Assembly (NCBI GenBank): GCA_013140465.1 | Contig: JABFST010000507.1 | Coordinates: 1-16,287, forward strand | Length of the DNA stretch: 16,287 nt | Reading direction: 5' to 3' | Source of the DNA: Methylococcaceae bacterium | Lineage (GTDB): Bacteria > Pseudomonadota > Gammaproteobacteria > Methylococcales > Methylomonadaceae | The notes under the pieces: model-generated | The model's database searches: none | Told to the model about the DNA's origin: nothing | The model's input: the letters and a program-made list of their open reading frames with translations, nothing else | Made by a program: the position numbers and the translations under genes | In this document: positions 1 through 8,251 of the stretch, in pieces | Layout of the letters: each line of letters begins with the position of its first letter | Position numbering within the stretch: the stretch's first letter is position 1

Positions 1-1
1 G

Positions 2-1261
2 TGGTGGACAGTGTTTAACGATGATGTGTTATCAGGGCTGATGGCGCGAGTACAAAACAGCAATTTGGATTTGCGCCAAGCCCAAGCCCGCTTAAAAGAA
101 GCCCGCGCCCGACGTGGTTTGGCAGGTGCCAACTTGTTGCCGACCATTACAGGCAAAAGTGGTGCTAGCCAATCGGGCAGCAGTGAGCAAGCAGGTTCAG
201 GGCAAACCAGCGAATTTTTCAGCCATAAAATAGACGCCAGTTGGGAGCTGGATATATTCGGCAAATTGCGCCGTGGCATAGAAGCGGCTGATGCCAACCT
301 ACAAGCTTCGGAAGAAGATTTACGCGATATTTTAGTGAGCTTGTATGCCGAAACCGCGCTCAATTATGTAGAAATCCGCTCGTTTCAGGCACGCCTTGCG
401 ATTACCGAATTTAACCTTAACGCCCAGGCTGAAACCTACCAGCTCACCCAGTGGCGTTATCAAGCGGGCTTGACCACGCAATTGGATGTCGATCAGTCCC
501 AATTAAACCTAGAATCCACCCGCGCCACTTTGCCGCAATTGCACAGCGGATTAGAACAAGCCCAAAACCGCCTCGCGGTGTTATTGGGCGTGCTGCCCGG
601 CACACTGAATGCGCTGCTAAACCCTAAACGTAATATCCCGACCCCGCCGCTGTCCGTTGCCGTCGGCGTACCTGCGGAGGTGTTGCGCCGCCGCCCCGAC
701 ATCCGCCGCGCCGAACGCAAACTTGCCGCACAAACCGCGCAAATCGGCGTAGCGACAGCGGCACGCTACCCTAATTTCACCTTGTCCGGCTCTATTGGCC
801 TAGAAGCCTTGGCCTACACCAATTTATACACCGCCTCCGCCAAGGCGTTCCAAATTGCCGCCAATTCGGCCTTGACCTTATTTGATGCCGGACGTTTACG
901 CAAAAATGTCGAAATTCAAAGCGCCTTGCAAGAACAAGCCTTGGCTTTGTACGAAGCCACGGTCTTACAAGCCCTGCGCGATGTCGAAAACGCCTTGGTG
1001 GCTATGGCCCAAGAGCAAGACCGCCGCGATACCTTGCTAAAAGCCGCCGCCGCAGCGACCAGCGCACTTAACTTGGCGCAAAGCCAGTACAGTGCTGGGA
1101 CTAGCGATTTTTTCCGCGTTTTAGATGCCCAACGGTCATTATTGTCGGTACAAAACCAACTCGCCCTCAGCCACGCCGAAGTCGCATCGAACCTGATCCG
1201 GCTCTATAAAGCCTTGGGTGGTGGTTGGACTGAAACTCCCTCTCCCCAGCCCTCACCCTAG
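2..1261 (+). CDS. TolC/NodT-type outer-membrane efflux channel (5' partial)
   Basis: This is the outer-membrane channel of a tripartite exporter, expected to form a trimeric barrel and periplasmic alpha-tunnel. A GTG at 11 could be taken as a start, but the frame stays open to the window edge. The residues before it (WWT, then VFNDDVLSGL) match the conserved WW..F.D..L..L opening of the mature NodT/OprM core, so the true start, signal peptide and lipobox lie upstream. About 420 codons are visible against a usual 460-490. The N..LD.....RLKEARA segment, the long Ala/Gln/Leu-rich helices in two repeats, and the VLRRRPDIRRAERKLAAQ motif (about residues 225-242) are typical of the family. The family normally ends near LGGGW. 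Here that is followed by TETPSPQPSP and a TAG, all encoded by a GC-rich intergenic palindrome. The channel precedes the adaptor and ABC genes on the same strand. Confidence 0.93.
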   Translation, partial: WWTVFNDDVLSGLMARVQNSNLDLRQAQARLKEARARRGLAGANLLPTITGKSGASQSGSSEQAGSGQTSEFFSHKIDASWELDIFGKLRRGIEAADANLQASEEDLRDILVSLYAETALNYVEIRSFQARLAITEFNLNAQAETYQLTQWRYQAGLTTQLDVDQSQLNLESTRATLPQLHSGLEQAQNRLAVLLGVLPGTLNALLNPKRNIPTPPLSVAVGVPAEVLRRRPDIRRAERKLAAQTAQIGVATAARYPNFTLSGSIGLEALAYTNLYTASAKAFQIAANSALTLFDAGRLRKNVEIQSALQEQALALYEATVLQALRDVENALVAMAQEQDRRDTLLKAAAAATSALNLAQSQYSAGTSDFFRVLDAQRSLLSVQNQLALSHAEVASNLIRLYKALGGGWTETPSPQPSP

Positions 1262-1363
1262 GGGAGAGGGGGTATGTAAGGCTCCTTCTCCCTGAGGGAG
1301 AAGGCTGGGATGAGGGGGTAAACTGATCCCCTCTCCCCAGCCCTCTCCCAAGGGGAGAGGGAG
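1236..1363. repeat. Cluster of three pyrimidine/purine hairpin repeats
   Basis: Three related palindromes stand side by side. The first (1238-1270) pairs CCCTCTCCCC with GGGGAGAGGG. The second (1284-1304) has perfect 9-bp arms, CCTTCTCCC and GGGAGAAGG, around TGA and lies in the opposite orientation. The third (1328-1362) is again CCCTCTCCCC...GGGGAGAGGG. The cluster fills most of the gap between the channel and adaptor genes and supplies the channel's stop codon. It could attenuate transcription within the operon or stabilise mRNA ends. No poly-T run follows, so a classical terminator is not supported. Confidence 0.85.
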
Positions 1364-1418
1364 TTTTGTACGGTGTAACTTATTGTTTTTATATCATTTA
1401 AAACTTGTTTAGATACCT

Positions 1419-2696
1419 ATGCCCAAAACCCCCACCTCTATAGCCGACACCTTGGGCTTAAGCCCTAACCCACCGCACTTTGTTAAGCGGCACTGGCTGA
1501 TGCTCAGCCTACTGACACTCGCCATAGCCGGACTTTGCCTGTGGTGGTACAAAAACCAGCAACCCAAAATCGTCAATTACCAAACCGAACGCGTGCGGCG
1601 CGGGGATTTGGTGGTCACTGTCAGTGCCACAGGCACTTTAGCTCCAGTTAAAGAAGTGCAAGTGGGTATCGAGGTGTCCGGCACAATCAAATCGGTGTTA
1701 GTTGATTACAATGACCGGGTGACGGTCGGTCAGGTATTGGCTGTACTCGATACCACACGGCTAGAGGCACAAGCCTTGCAATCAGCATCGGCACTGACCT
1801 CGGCACGCGCCAAAGTAACCGTGGCAGCCGCCACTTTGCAAGAAGCCGACATTAAATTGGCACGCTTGAATGAAGTAAAAACCTTAAGCGGCGGCAAAGT
1901 CCCCGCGCCTTATGACTTAGACACCGCCAAAGCCGCTTATGCCCGCGCCAAAGCCGATTTAGCCAGCGCCAAAGCCGTGGTCGAACAAGCCCAAGGCGCA
2001 TTAAACGTCAACCGTACCGACGTTATTAAAGCCGTTATCCATTCGCCAATTAATGGCGTGGTGCTAGAACGCTCGGTAGAACCCGGACAAACCGTGGCTT
2101 CGCAATTCCAAGCCCCAGTGTTGTTTAAATTGGCGGAAGATTTGACCAAAATGGAGTTGCAAGTTGACGTAGACGAAGCTGACGTAGGTTTGGTGCAAGA
2201 AGGCCAAGACGCAACGTTTACGGTCGATGCCTATCCCGACCGCAGTTATCCCGCCAAAATTACCCAAGTGCGCTATGGTTCAGTAACCAAAGATGGCGTC
2301 GTCACTTATAAAACCGTGCTGTCGGTGGACAACTCGGAACTGTCGCTACGCCCGGGCATGACCGCGACGGCCTTGCTGACAGTCAAGAAAAAATCCCAAG
2401 TGCTGTTGGTCAGCAACGCCGTGTTCCGGTTTGTACCGCCAGCAGCCCCGAGTACCGAGAAAAAATCCAGCAGCAGTTTGTTGGGGGCGATGTTACCGCG
2501 TGCGCCCCGCCCTAAAGCCCCTGTGGCAGCCAACGCCAATGCCAATAGCAAAAGCCAGCAAGTGTGGCAAACAGGCGCGGGTGGCTTGACGGCATTAACC
2601 GTCGTTAAAGGCGAAACTGACGGTGTGGACACCGAATTGGTCAGCGGTGTGCTTGAAGGTGCAGCTTTAGTGACGGGCATAGAGGCGACACCATGA
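1419..2696 (+). CDS. macA: MacA-like periplasmic adaptor (HlyD/RND membrane-fusion protein)
   Basis: The adaptor would link the inner-membrane ABC transporter to the outer-membrane channel. A signal anchor spans about residues 25-44 (WLMLSLLTLAIAGLCLWWY). The first lipoyl half is near residues 80-110 (EVSGTIKSVLVDYNDRV), an Ala-rich coiled-coil hairpin covers about 115-200, the second lipoyl half is near 206-222 (HSPINGVVLERSVEPGQ), and a beta-barrel covers about 240-325 (LRPGMTATALLTV). The protein has 425 residues against about 370 for E. coli MacA. Much of the excess is a low-complexity linker at about 341-381, rich in Ser, Pro, Ala and Asn (AANANANSKSQQ), before the membrane-proximal domain. 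No good Shine-Dalgarno sequence precedes ATG 1419, but the next Met would cut into the membrane helix. The stop overlaps the ATPase start (ATGA). The symbol rests on family similarity; substrate unknown. Confidence 0.9.
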   Translation: MPKTPTSIADTLGLSPNPPHFVKRHWLMLSLLTLAIAGLCLWWYKNQQPKIVNYQTERVRRGDLVVTVSATGTLAPVKEVQVGIEVSGTIKSVLVDYNDRVTVGQVLAVLDTTRLEAQALQSASALTSARAKVTVAAATLQEADIKLARLNEVKTLSGGKVPAPYDLDTAKAAYARAKADLASAKAVVEQAQGALNVNRTDVIKAVIHSPINGVVLERSVEPGQTVASQFQAPVLFKLAEDLTKMELQVDVDEADVGLVQEGQDATFTVDAYPDRSYPAKITQVRYGSVTKDGVVTYKTVLSVDNSELSLRPGMTATALLTVKKKSQVLLVSNAVFRFVPPAAPSTEKKSSSSLLGAMLPRAPRPKAPVAANANANSKSQQVWQTGAGGLTALTVVKGETDGVDTELVSGVLEGAALVTGIEATP

Positions 2697-3394
2697 GTGC
2701 TGACCTGCCTTTGCTGGAGCTAAGGAATGTCAGCAAAGTCTACGGCAAGGGCGATGCCACCATGCACGCCTTGGCGGGTATCGACCTGAAAATTTACCCG
2801 GGCGAATTTGTTGCGGTTATGGGCCCTAGCGGTTCCGGCAAAAGCACTTGTATGAATATCTTGGGCTGTTTGGACACTCCCACCGCCGGACAGTATTTGT
2901 TCCAAGGCATTGATGTCGGTGCGCTCAACCGCAACCAACGCGCGTTGTTGCGGCGGCATTATCTGGGCTTTGTGTTTCAGGGCTTTAATTTGCTGAACCG
3001 CACTTCGGCCTTAGAAAACGTCGAACTGCCGCTGATTTATCGCGGCACCGCGACCGCAGAACGCCGCTTGTTGGCACGCAAAGCCTTGTTGGCAGTCGGT
3101 TTGGCGGATCGGGAACAACACACACCCGGCGAATTGTCCGGCGGGCAACAACAACGCGTCGCGATTGCCCGCGCCATTGTCACCGGCCCGTCGCTGTTAT
3201 TGGCGGACGAACCGACTGGCAACTTGGATTCGGCACGCAGCATAGAAATTATGGAGTTGCTGACTGCGTTCAACCGCGACCAAGGCATTACCGTGGTGAT
3301 GGTCACGCACGAACCGGATATGGCGGCGTATGCCAAACGCATCGTGCAATTTAAAGACGGCCTGATCGCCCACGACCAACCAACAGGGGGTTAA
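2693..3394 (+). CDS. ABC transporter ATP-binding subunit, MacB/LolD type
   Basis: This cytoplasmic ATPase would drive the adjacent permease. All nucleotide-binding motifs are intact: Walker A GPSGSGKST (residues 44-52), Q-loop FVFQGFNLL (about 93-101), signature LSGGQQQRVAIARA, Walker B LLLADEPTGNLDS and H-loop VTHE. The GNLDS extension and the short 233-residue length place it with the MacB/LolD/FtsE-like type VII ABC ATPases, which work by mechanotransmission rather than transport across a channel. E. coli MacB carries this domain fused to its permease; here it is a separate gene. It starts inside the adaptor stop codon (4-base ATGA overlap), so it is probably translationally coupled. The permease gene begins 3 bases after its TAA. 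Confidence 0.95.
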   Translation: MSADLPLLELRNVSKVYGKGDATMHALAGIDLKIYPGEFVAVMGPSGSGKSTCMNILGCLDTPTAGQYLFQGIDVGALNRNQRALLRRHYLGFVFQGFNLLNRTSALENVELPLIYRGTATAERRLLARKALLAVGLADREQHTPGELSGGQQQRVAIARAIVTGPSLLLADEPTGNLDSARSIEIMELLTAFNRDQGITVVMVTHEPDMAAYAKRIVQFKDGLIAHDQPTGG

Positions 3395-3397
3395 GCC

Positions 3398-4603
3398 ATG
3401 TTAATCAACGCCTTTATCTTGGCATTGCGGGAATTGCGCCGTAATGTCATGCGCTCCATCTTGACCATGCTGGGCATTATCATCGGCGTGTCGGCGGTGA
3501 TTACCCTCGTCACTCTAGGTGGCGGCGCCACACAACAAGTGACCCAGCAAATCGCCAGTTTAGGCAGCAATTTATTGATGGTCAGCGTCGGCAAACGCAT
3601 GGGCGCAGGGCAATCGTCTGGCGCACCTATGTTTAAAATCGCCGATGCCGATGCCTTAAGCCGAGAACTCCCAGAATTATCATTAGTCGCCCCGACCGCA
3701 GCCGCGCCGACCACCGCCATTTTTGGCAACGAAAACTGGTCCACCAACATCACGGGCAGCACCGAAGCGTTTTTTCCGGTCAGCAACCAACAAATCGCCC
3801 TAGGCCGTTTGTTTACCGCCAGCGAAGCGCGGGTAGGCGCGACCGTGTGCGTGATCGGGCAAACCGTCGCCACCAAACTGTTTGGTGCGCAAGACCCGGT
3901 CGGCAACCGCATCCGCCTGAACAAACTGTCGTGTGTGGTGATAGGCTTGCTCAAACCCAAAGGCCAATCGACAATGGGTTCAGACCAAGACGACCTGATC
4001 GTCGTGCCGCTACGCACATTTCAACGCCGCATTGCTGGCAACCAAGATGTCAGCCTGATTAAAGTCTCGGTTAAAGACGGTTTTGACACCGATCAAGCCA
4101 AACAGCGCATCGAACAAACCCTGCGCAGCCGCCGCCATCTTGCCAGCAATGAAGAAAACAATTTCAATGTTTTGGACATGAAAGAAATCGCCGCGATGCT
4201 GTCCACGACTACCCAAACCCTGACGGGCTTGCTCAGTGCCGTCGGTGCGGTCAGTTTATTGGTGGGCGGCATCGGCATTATGAACATCATGCTAGTGTCC
4301 GTCACCGAACGCACGCGCGAAATCGGCATCCGTTTGGCCATCGGCGCACTCGAACGCGAAGTGTTGTTGCAATTTTTAGTGGAAGCCGTGGTGTTGTCGT
4401 CATTGGGCGGGATTATCGGCATTGTTTTGGCCTTAAGTGCGTCGGTCCTCTTAGCCAGCTTGTTGCAAGTGCCGTTTGTGTTTCAGGGCGGCATTATTGT
4501 CATTGCCTTTTTGTTTTCGGCATCGGTGGGTGTGGTGTTTGGCTATTTTCCGGCACGCAAGGCCGCAAGGTTAGATCCTATTGAGGCGTTGCGGCATGAA
4601 TAA
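3398..4603 (+). CDS. ABC transporter permease, MacB/FtsX family
   Basis: This is the membrane subunit of the exporter, 401 residues. It has the MacB layout: a cytoplasmic amphipathic start (FILALRELRRNVMRSILTML), TM1 at about 21-42, a large periplasmic domain at about 45-270, then TM2 (about 276-300), TM3 (about 325-355) and TM4 (about 362-385). The coupling-helix motif SVTERTREIGIRLAIGA (301-317) and the C-terminal PARKAARLDPIEALRHE are hallmarks of MacB permeases. A GGGGG tract at the end of the ATPase gene, 8-12 bases before ATG, can serve as ribosome binding site. With the upstream ATPase it makes a split MacB. Long antisense frames across it are codon-bias shadows. Substrate unknown; macrolides, peptides, siderophores or lipids are all possible for this family. 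Confidence 0.94.
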   Translation: MLINAFILALRELRRNVMRSILTMLGIIIGVSAVITLVTLGGGATQQVTQQIASLGSNLLMVSVGKRMGAGQSSGAPMFKIADADALSRELPELSLVAPTAAAPTTAIFGNENWSTNITGSTEAFFPVSNQQIALGRLFTASEARVGATVCVIGQTVATKLFGAQDPVGNRIRLNKLSCVVIGLLKPKGQSTMGSDQDDLIVVPLRTFQRRIAGNQDVSLIKVSVKDGFDTDQAKQRIEQTLRSRRHLASNEENNFNVLDMKEIAAMLSTTTQTLTGLLSAVGAVSLLVGGIGIMNIMLVSVTERTREIGIRLAIGALEREVLLQFLVEAVVLSSLGGIIGIVLALSASVLLASLLQVPFVFQGGIIVIAFLFSASVGVVFGYFPARKAARLDPIEALRHE

Positions 4604-4620
4604 AAGAGTGGGAGTGCTTG

Positions 4621-4638
4621 TGGGAGCGGCTTTAGCCG
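4621..4638. repeat. Short REP-like palindrome
   Basis: The stretch TGGGAGCGGCTTTAGCCG contains CGGCT-TT-AGCCG, a perfect short palindrome. A related, less symmetric copy (GCGGCTTTAACCGC) lies at 14712-14725 before the rhodanese gene. Both sit between genes and resemble the GGGAGCGGC...GCCG REP cores common in gammaproteobacteria. Confidence 0.55.
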
Positions 4639-4642
4639 AGAT

Positions 4643-4734
4643 TGTAAAAGATGCGAGACTGCGAAAGAATTAACGTAAGCTTACTCATCGGAGTGAAAAA
4701 ACTTGTTTTTTCACTCCAGCCTCTACTTAAAACA
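4643..4734. repeat. Dispersed repeat R2, copy 1, with a 13-bp hairpin
   Basis: The core is a perfect 13-bp inverted repeat, GGAGTGAAAAAAC at 4690-4702 and GTTTTTTCACTCC at 4705-4717. It is flanked by a conserved left side (AATTAACGTAAGCTTACTCATC) and a right side ending AAAACAAAGGCT. The same element recurs at 10028-10087 (right side truncated) and at 10109-10321 (interrupted by an insertion). Here it lies between the convergent permease and membrane-protein genes. Its T6 tract on either strand could make it a bidirectional transcription terminator. Confidence 0.8.
4690..4717. terminator. Possible bidirectional terminator between convergent genes
   Basis: The stem is 13 bp with a tiny loop and has A6/T6 inside the arms. 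It starts 87 bases after the permease stop and lies 93 bases beyond the stop of the - strand membrane protein. The T-run forms part of the stem rather than following it, and the same hairpin is also found away from gene ends, so this role is inferred from position. Confidence 0.4.
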
Positions 4735-4809
4735 AAGGCTTACGAAAATTAAAAACACCATTTTGTGAGTATTTGAAATACTTTCACAGTCTCATACGCT
4801 ACTAAAGCA

Positions 4810-6273
4810 CTAAGGGCTTAAATAGCGAAAGAAAAAAGACTGTTTATACCCTAATGACACATAAGCCACATAAGGCACATTGGGTATATTATAAGCCTCG
4901 TACTCTCTCTTAAACACAGACAGTGTCTTAAGCTTATCTTTTATATAATGTTCCTTATCATACAGAGCGGTATTTGTGACCGACCTATACATTTCGTTAA
5001 TAGGTGTGATAGCCCCTATCAGCAAAAACATAAGCAGCACACTTTTTAGCAAACTATGCGGATTGTTTTTGCTTAAAAAAAACTGCACCACCAAAATCAT
5101 CAGCATCATCAGCGCAGGTAAGGAAACCCGCATGACAAAATCATTGCCCACACCTATCTTATAAAACGGCAACAACAGCAAAACACCCAACACCGTATAA
5201 TACAAAGGATTTTTTTTGTGTACCGTAAACAGCAGCATAAAGTACACCAAAAACTCTAAAACGATAAATTTACAATATACGTTTAAATTATTAAAAACCG
5301 TATCATAAGCTTGTCCGCCCAAACTGCCTATGGTTTTGCTGTTACTAAGATAATATGCAATAGAGACTGCCATAATTAACGGTGCAGCCACACAATTTTG
5401 AAAAGACAGCATAGCCTTTAAATTATGAAGGCCAAAGCCGTTTAAAAACAACACCCGCACCGCGACAAAAGGGGCTAAACCCACACAAGAGAACGGTGCC
5501 GATAAAAAACATAAGGAATAGACAAAAACAATGCTCTTAGCGTTTCGGTCATTTAAAATAAACGCCAATATTAACCAAGGAGCCAGCACTTGATTAAACA
5601 CCCAATATAAGGCTGTGGTGTTTGATGAATACTGGTACATCATCGCCCACCACTCAATATGTTGGCCTATAAAAACAGGGTTATATTCTGTCACCTCACC
5701 GATAAAATCCAAGCCGCTCCAAAAGATCAATAACAGCAAAGTGACAAAAGAGACGGCATTAATATATCTTGATACAAAATAAAAAAATAAGCTAATGCCT
5801 AAAACGGTCCAAGCATACAAAAAGACATTAGCTGCATCAAACCCAAAAAACTTACCAAATAACGCAGCGGGTAGCCAATACGCCAAATAATAAACCAAAG
5901 CCCCTTTAGGTTGGTTGGGTATATCGTAATAGGTATAAATCAGCGGCCAGTCAAAATCAATCAAATCATGAAAAACTGCATTCCTAAACTGAAAGTCTTG
6001 GTTTTGGAAAGAAAACCCGCCTATCCCCGAATATGCGACCCATATCGCCAACACCACCCCAATAAGCGCCGCTTTAATCGCAAGTTTCTGGGTCATGACT
6101 AGCTCCCGATAGCCACCAAACTGCTTAATGCCCCGCACCACAGCGACCAGAATAATTAAAATCAGCGGTATCGATAAAGGCCACTTGACCCACCCACCAA
6201 TAAATAACAGCACGGGTGTAGCCAAATACACATAAGCGGCAATAACAAAGCTTAGATCAATTTTTTTCAACAT
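4810..6273 (-). CDS. Polytopic membrane protein, GT-C-like, function unknown
   Basis: I do not recognise this protein by name. It has 487 residues, is dominated by 10 or more hydrophobic helices, and has a basic start (MLKKIDLS). After the second or third helix comes a long polar loop with several acidic residues (about 89-120: FQNQDFQFRNAVFHDLIDFDWP in part). Acidic first loops of this kind are typical of GT-C membrane glycosyltransferases, which use lipid-phosphate sugars, but no diagnostic motif proves this. The C-terminal 60 residues are soluble, Lys/Tyr-rich. The start is supported by AAGGA 9 bases upstream of ATG. It lies 33 bases after the other large membrane protein on the same strand, so the two are probably co-transcribed and may act in the same surface-glycan or lipid pathway. 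It is more AT-rich than its neighbours, which might reflect transfer. Confidence 0.8.
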   Translation of the reverse strand: MLKKIDLSFVIAAYVYLATPVLLFIGGWVKWPLSIPLILIILVAVVRGIKQFGGYRELVMTQKLAIKAALIGVVLAIWVAYSGIGGFSFQNQDFQFRNAVFHDLIDFDWPLIYTYYDIPNQPKGALVYYLAYWLPAALFGKFFGFDAANVFLYAWTVLGISLFFYFVSRYINAVSFVTLLLLIFWSGLDFIGEVTEYNPVFIGQHIEWWAMMYQYSSNTTALYWVFNQVLAPWLILAFILNDRNAKSIVFVYSLCFLSAPFSCVGLAPFVAVRVLFLNGFGLHNLKAMLSFQNCVAAPLIMAVSIAYYLSNSKTIGSLGGQAYDTVFNNLNVYCKFIVLEFLVYFMLLFTVHKKNPLYYTVLGVLLLLPFYKIGVGNDFVMRVSLPALMMLMILVVQFFLSKNNPHSLLKSVLLMFLLIGAITPINEMYRSVTNTALYDKEHYIKDKLKTLSVFKREYEAYNIPNVPYVAYVSLGYKQSFFFRYLSP

Positions 6274-6294
6274 CGCAAAACATCCTTAGGTAAC

Positions 6295-6316
6295 GCCGCT
6301 TTCCGCTCAAAGCGGC
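6295..6316. repeat. REP-like hairpin spanning a gene end
   Basis: GCCGCTTT (6295-6302) and AAAGCGGC (6309-6316) form a perfect 8-bp stem. On the - strand the surrounding bases GTAGGCC..CATAAGC are clearly related to the REP palindrome at 8252-8371. The element contains the TGA of the upstream membrane-protein gene and immediately precedes the ribosome binding site of the next one, so it could modulate expression between the two. Confidence 0.65.
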
Positions 6317-8199
6317 TTATGTTGGCCTACAAAGCTATTACAATCATACAAATAATACGTTTGGCTTTGTTCGATGTCAGTCAGATGCGCCAACTCGGTG
6401 GCATTGGCTATAGCCCCGTTAAACACCACAAAATTCAGTATAGGATCTTGGCACGCTAGTATCAGGCTATCTTTAGTCACTTTTGGCGGCACAGCATCGG
6501 TTTGTGGGGGTTTCCAAGTCATAGCCCGCGTATAATCGCGCTGGCTTAGCGGATAAATCTGCCCGGTCCTGCGCAAGGCTTCTATAGCGGTTTGCCGATT
6601 AAACACAATACCTGCTGTTTGCGCCGAGGAGATATAACTGCGCCGGCCTAACAGCAACCACACATTAATCGCATTTTCGTCATTGGTGCGCCAATCCCAA
6701 TAGACGTTACTGTCTTCAGGTATCAATTGCCGAAAAGCAGCAAACTGCCCAACTGCCAAGGCCGAACGTGGAAACGCCACGGTATCTTGTTTGCCCCACC
6801 CATCCCACAGCACAAAACCTAAGGTAATGGCAGTCATAAACGCCATCAAGACCGACACCCATGCCGTCAATTTAGACCTAAACCGCCAAATTAACAAAAA
6901 CACCGGGATAACAATAATGCCGCTACCATACTTAAAAAACATTTGGTCGGCTAAGCGTCCCCGAAAATCAAACATGCCCGCCAAGCGAATATTAAATTGC
7001 AGATCCAACACAAACCACACCAGCGATTGAAACAGCAACAGATATACGCCTATCCATACCGAACGTGGCAGGGTTTGTTCAGTGGTGTTTAAGCTCTGCC
7101 AAACCCATGCAGCCAAAGCCAATACCGCCAGCAACGCGCCTAAGGATTCGCGCATCAGCCACGCACACACCAATACCAAGACCACCGCCCTAGCGACTTC
7201 AGAACGTCGCCAATAAGTACCGATAAACCAGGCAAAGGTAAAATAGGCCATACATTGGCTTAGCCACAAGCAACGCCAGGTTTGCAACTGCAACAACAAC
7301 GGGTTTTTTAGCATAATTGCTAGTACATTTAGGGCCAAACCCAGCACGCTAACGATAACAACAGCCAGCAACAGCTTTTTTAACCGCGCATCGGCTGCCA
7401 ACACACCCACGCCCAACAAACAGAAATTGACTAACACAGGCATCCAGTCTTTGCTGGCCCATTGCGTGACATCCAAAAACGGCGAACGCTTAAGCACCAA
7501 CTGATACCACTGTTCGTCCATCACTTGCAGCAGTTGGTCAAACGGCGGCAAGCACAACAACACTGCACCTGCCACGACCAACACGGCTAGGCCTTGCCAC
7601 ACGCGCTGGCGGCTTTGCTGTAAGCCATAATAAAGCAGCATCGTACCCACCACAGGCAACGCCATTAGCGGATGCGTCGCCAACGCCAACAGCCCAAAAC
7701 CCACAGCCCACCCCCAGCGTTTGGCAACTGCAAAACCCAAGGCCACTAAACCTAGGCTTTCGGCAAACACGCGCGGGGTAATATAGTATTCGCCATACGA
7801 GAAAATCTGGTCAGACCCATAAAACCGTGGCGACACGGCAATAAATGCTAAGGCCAACCAAAACACAAAACCTGATGCCAAGCGCGACAATAACCACGTC
7901 ACCCCAGCAAACCACAGTGACTGTCCCAATAAGGTCAACACCAAAACCGCCTGGCTTAATCCCAAAACGTTAATCGCCTGGGCATAAAAACCGCTAAACA
8001 AAGTATATTTGTCTTGCGACCCGTAAAAAAAGAACAAGTCTTGGCTAAATATCTGCGGCTGTAAGTGATATAGGGCTTGTACCACATAGATTTTCGCATC
8101 GTGGTATAGCCCTGCATAAGGGTGGGCCCACAACCATAAGGCAAATAATGCCGCCAGGGCCGTGGCGTGATGGAGGGTACGCTGGGGCTGTGTTTGCAT
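6307..8199 (-). CDS. Large polytopic membrane protein, GT-C-like, function unknown
   Basis: I do not recognise it by name. From ATG 8199 it has 630 residues and about 12 hydrophobic helices. A first helix at about 12-26 is followed by a conserved-looking polar loop, GLYHDAKIYVVQAL (30-43) then SQDLFFFYGSQDKYTLFS (52-69), which is the kind of acidic loop seen in GT-C enzymes. The last 110 residues are mainly soluble. The frame runs on upstream to an ATG at 8334, but those 45 extra codons are Pro/Arg-rich, hydrophilic and encoded by a REP palindrome, so the internal start MQTQPQRT is preferred even though no clear Shine-Dalgarno precedes it. The last codons (VGQHKPL) and TGA come from another REP-like element. 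Likely forms an operon with the following membrane protein. Confidence 0.78.
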   Translation of the reverse strand: MQTQPQRTLHHATALAALFALWLWAHPYAGLYHDAKIYVVQALYHLQPQIFSQDLFFFYGSQDKYTLFSGFYAQAINVLGLSQAVLVLTLLGQSLWFAGVTWLLSRLASGFVFWLALAFIAVSPRFYGSDQIFSYGEYYITPRVFAESLGLVALGFAVAKRWGWAVGFGLLALATHPLMALPVVGTMLLYYGLQQSRQRVWQGLAVLVVAGAVLLCLPPFDQLLQVMDEQWYQLVLKRSPFLDVTQWASKDWMPVLVNFCLLGVGVLAADARLKKLLLAVVIVSVLGLALNVLAIMLKNPLLLQLQTWRCLWLSQCMAYFTFAWFIGTYWRRSEVARAVVLVLVCAWLMRESLGALLAVLALAAWVWQSLNTTEQTLPRSVWIGVYLLLFQSLVWFVLDLQFNIRLAGMFDFRGRLADQMFFKYGSGIIVIPVFLLIWRFRSKLTAWVSVLMAFMTAITLGFVLWDGWGKQDTVAFPRSALAVGQFAAFRQLIPEDSNVYWDWRTNDENAINVWLLLGRRSYISSAQTAGIVFNRQTAIEALRRTGQIYPLSQRDYTRAMTWKPPQTDAVPPKVTKDSLILACQDPILNFVVFNGAIANATELAHLTDIEQSQTYYLYDCNSFVGQHKPL

Positions 8200-8251
8200 G
8201 GGGGTTAAATCGGGTAGATTAGCGAGGGGATGGTGGGCGTAGGAAAGCCCC

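Noticed and set aside
2306..2680. 124-codon - strand open frame inside the adaptor gene
   Set aside because: Shadow of the adaptor's low-complexity linker; no ribosome binding site and no recognisable domain.
3391..4017. 208-codon open frame on the - strand
   Set aside because: It is antisense to the well-supported permease. The translated sequence has no domain and many Thr/Arg/Pro residues typical of a shadow frame.
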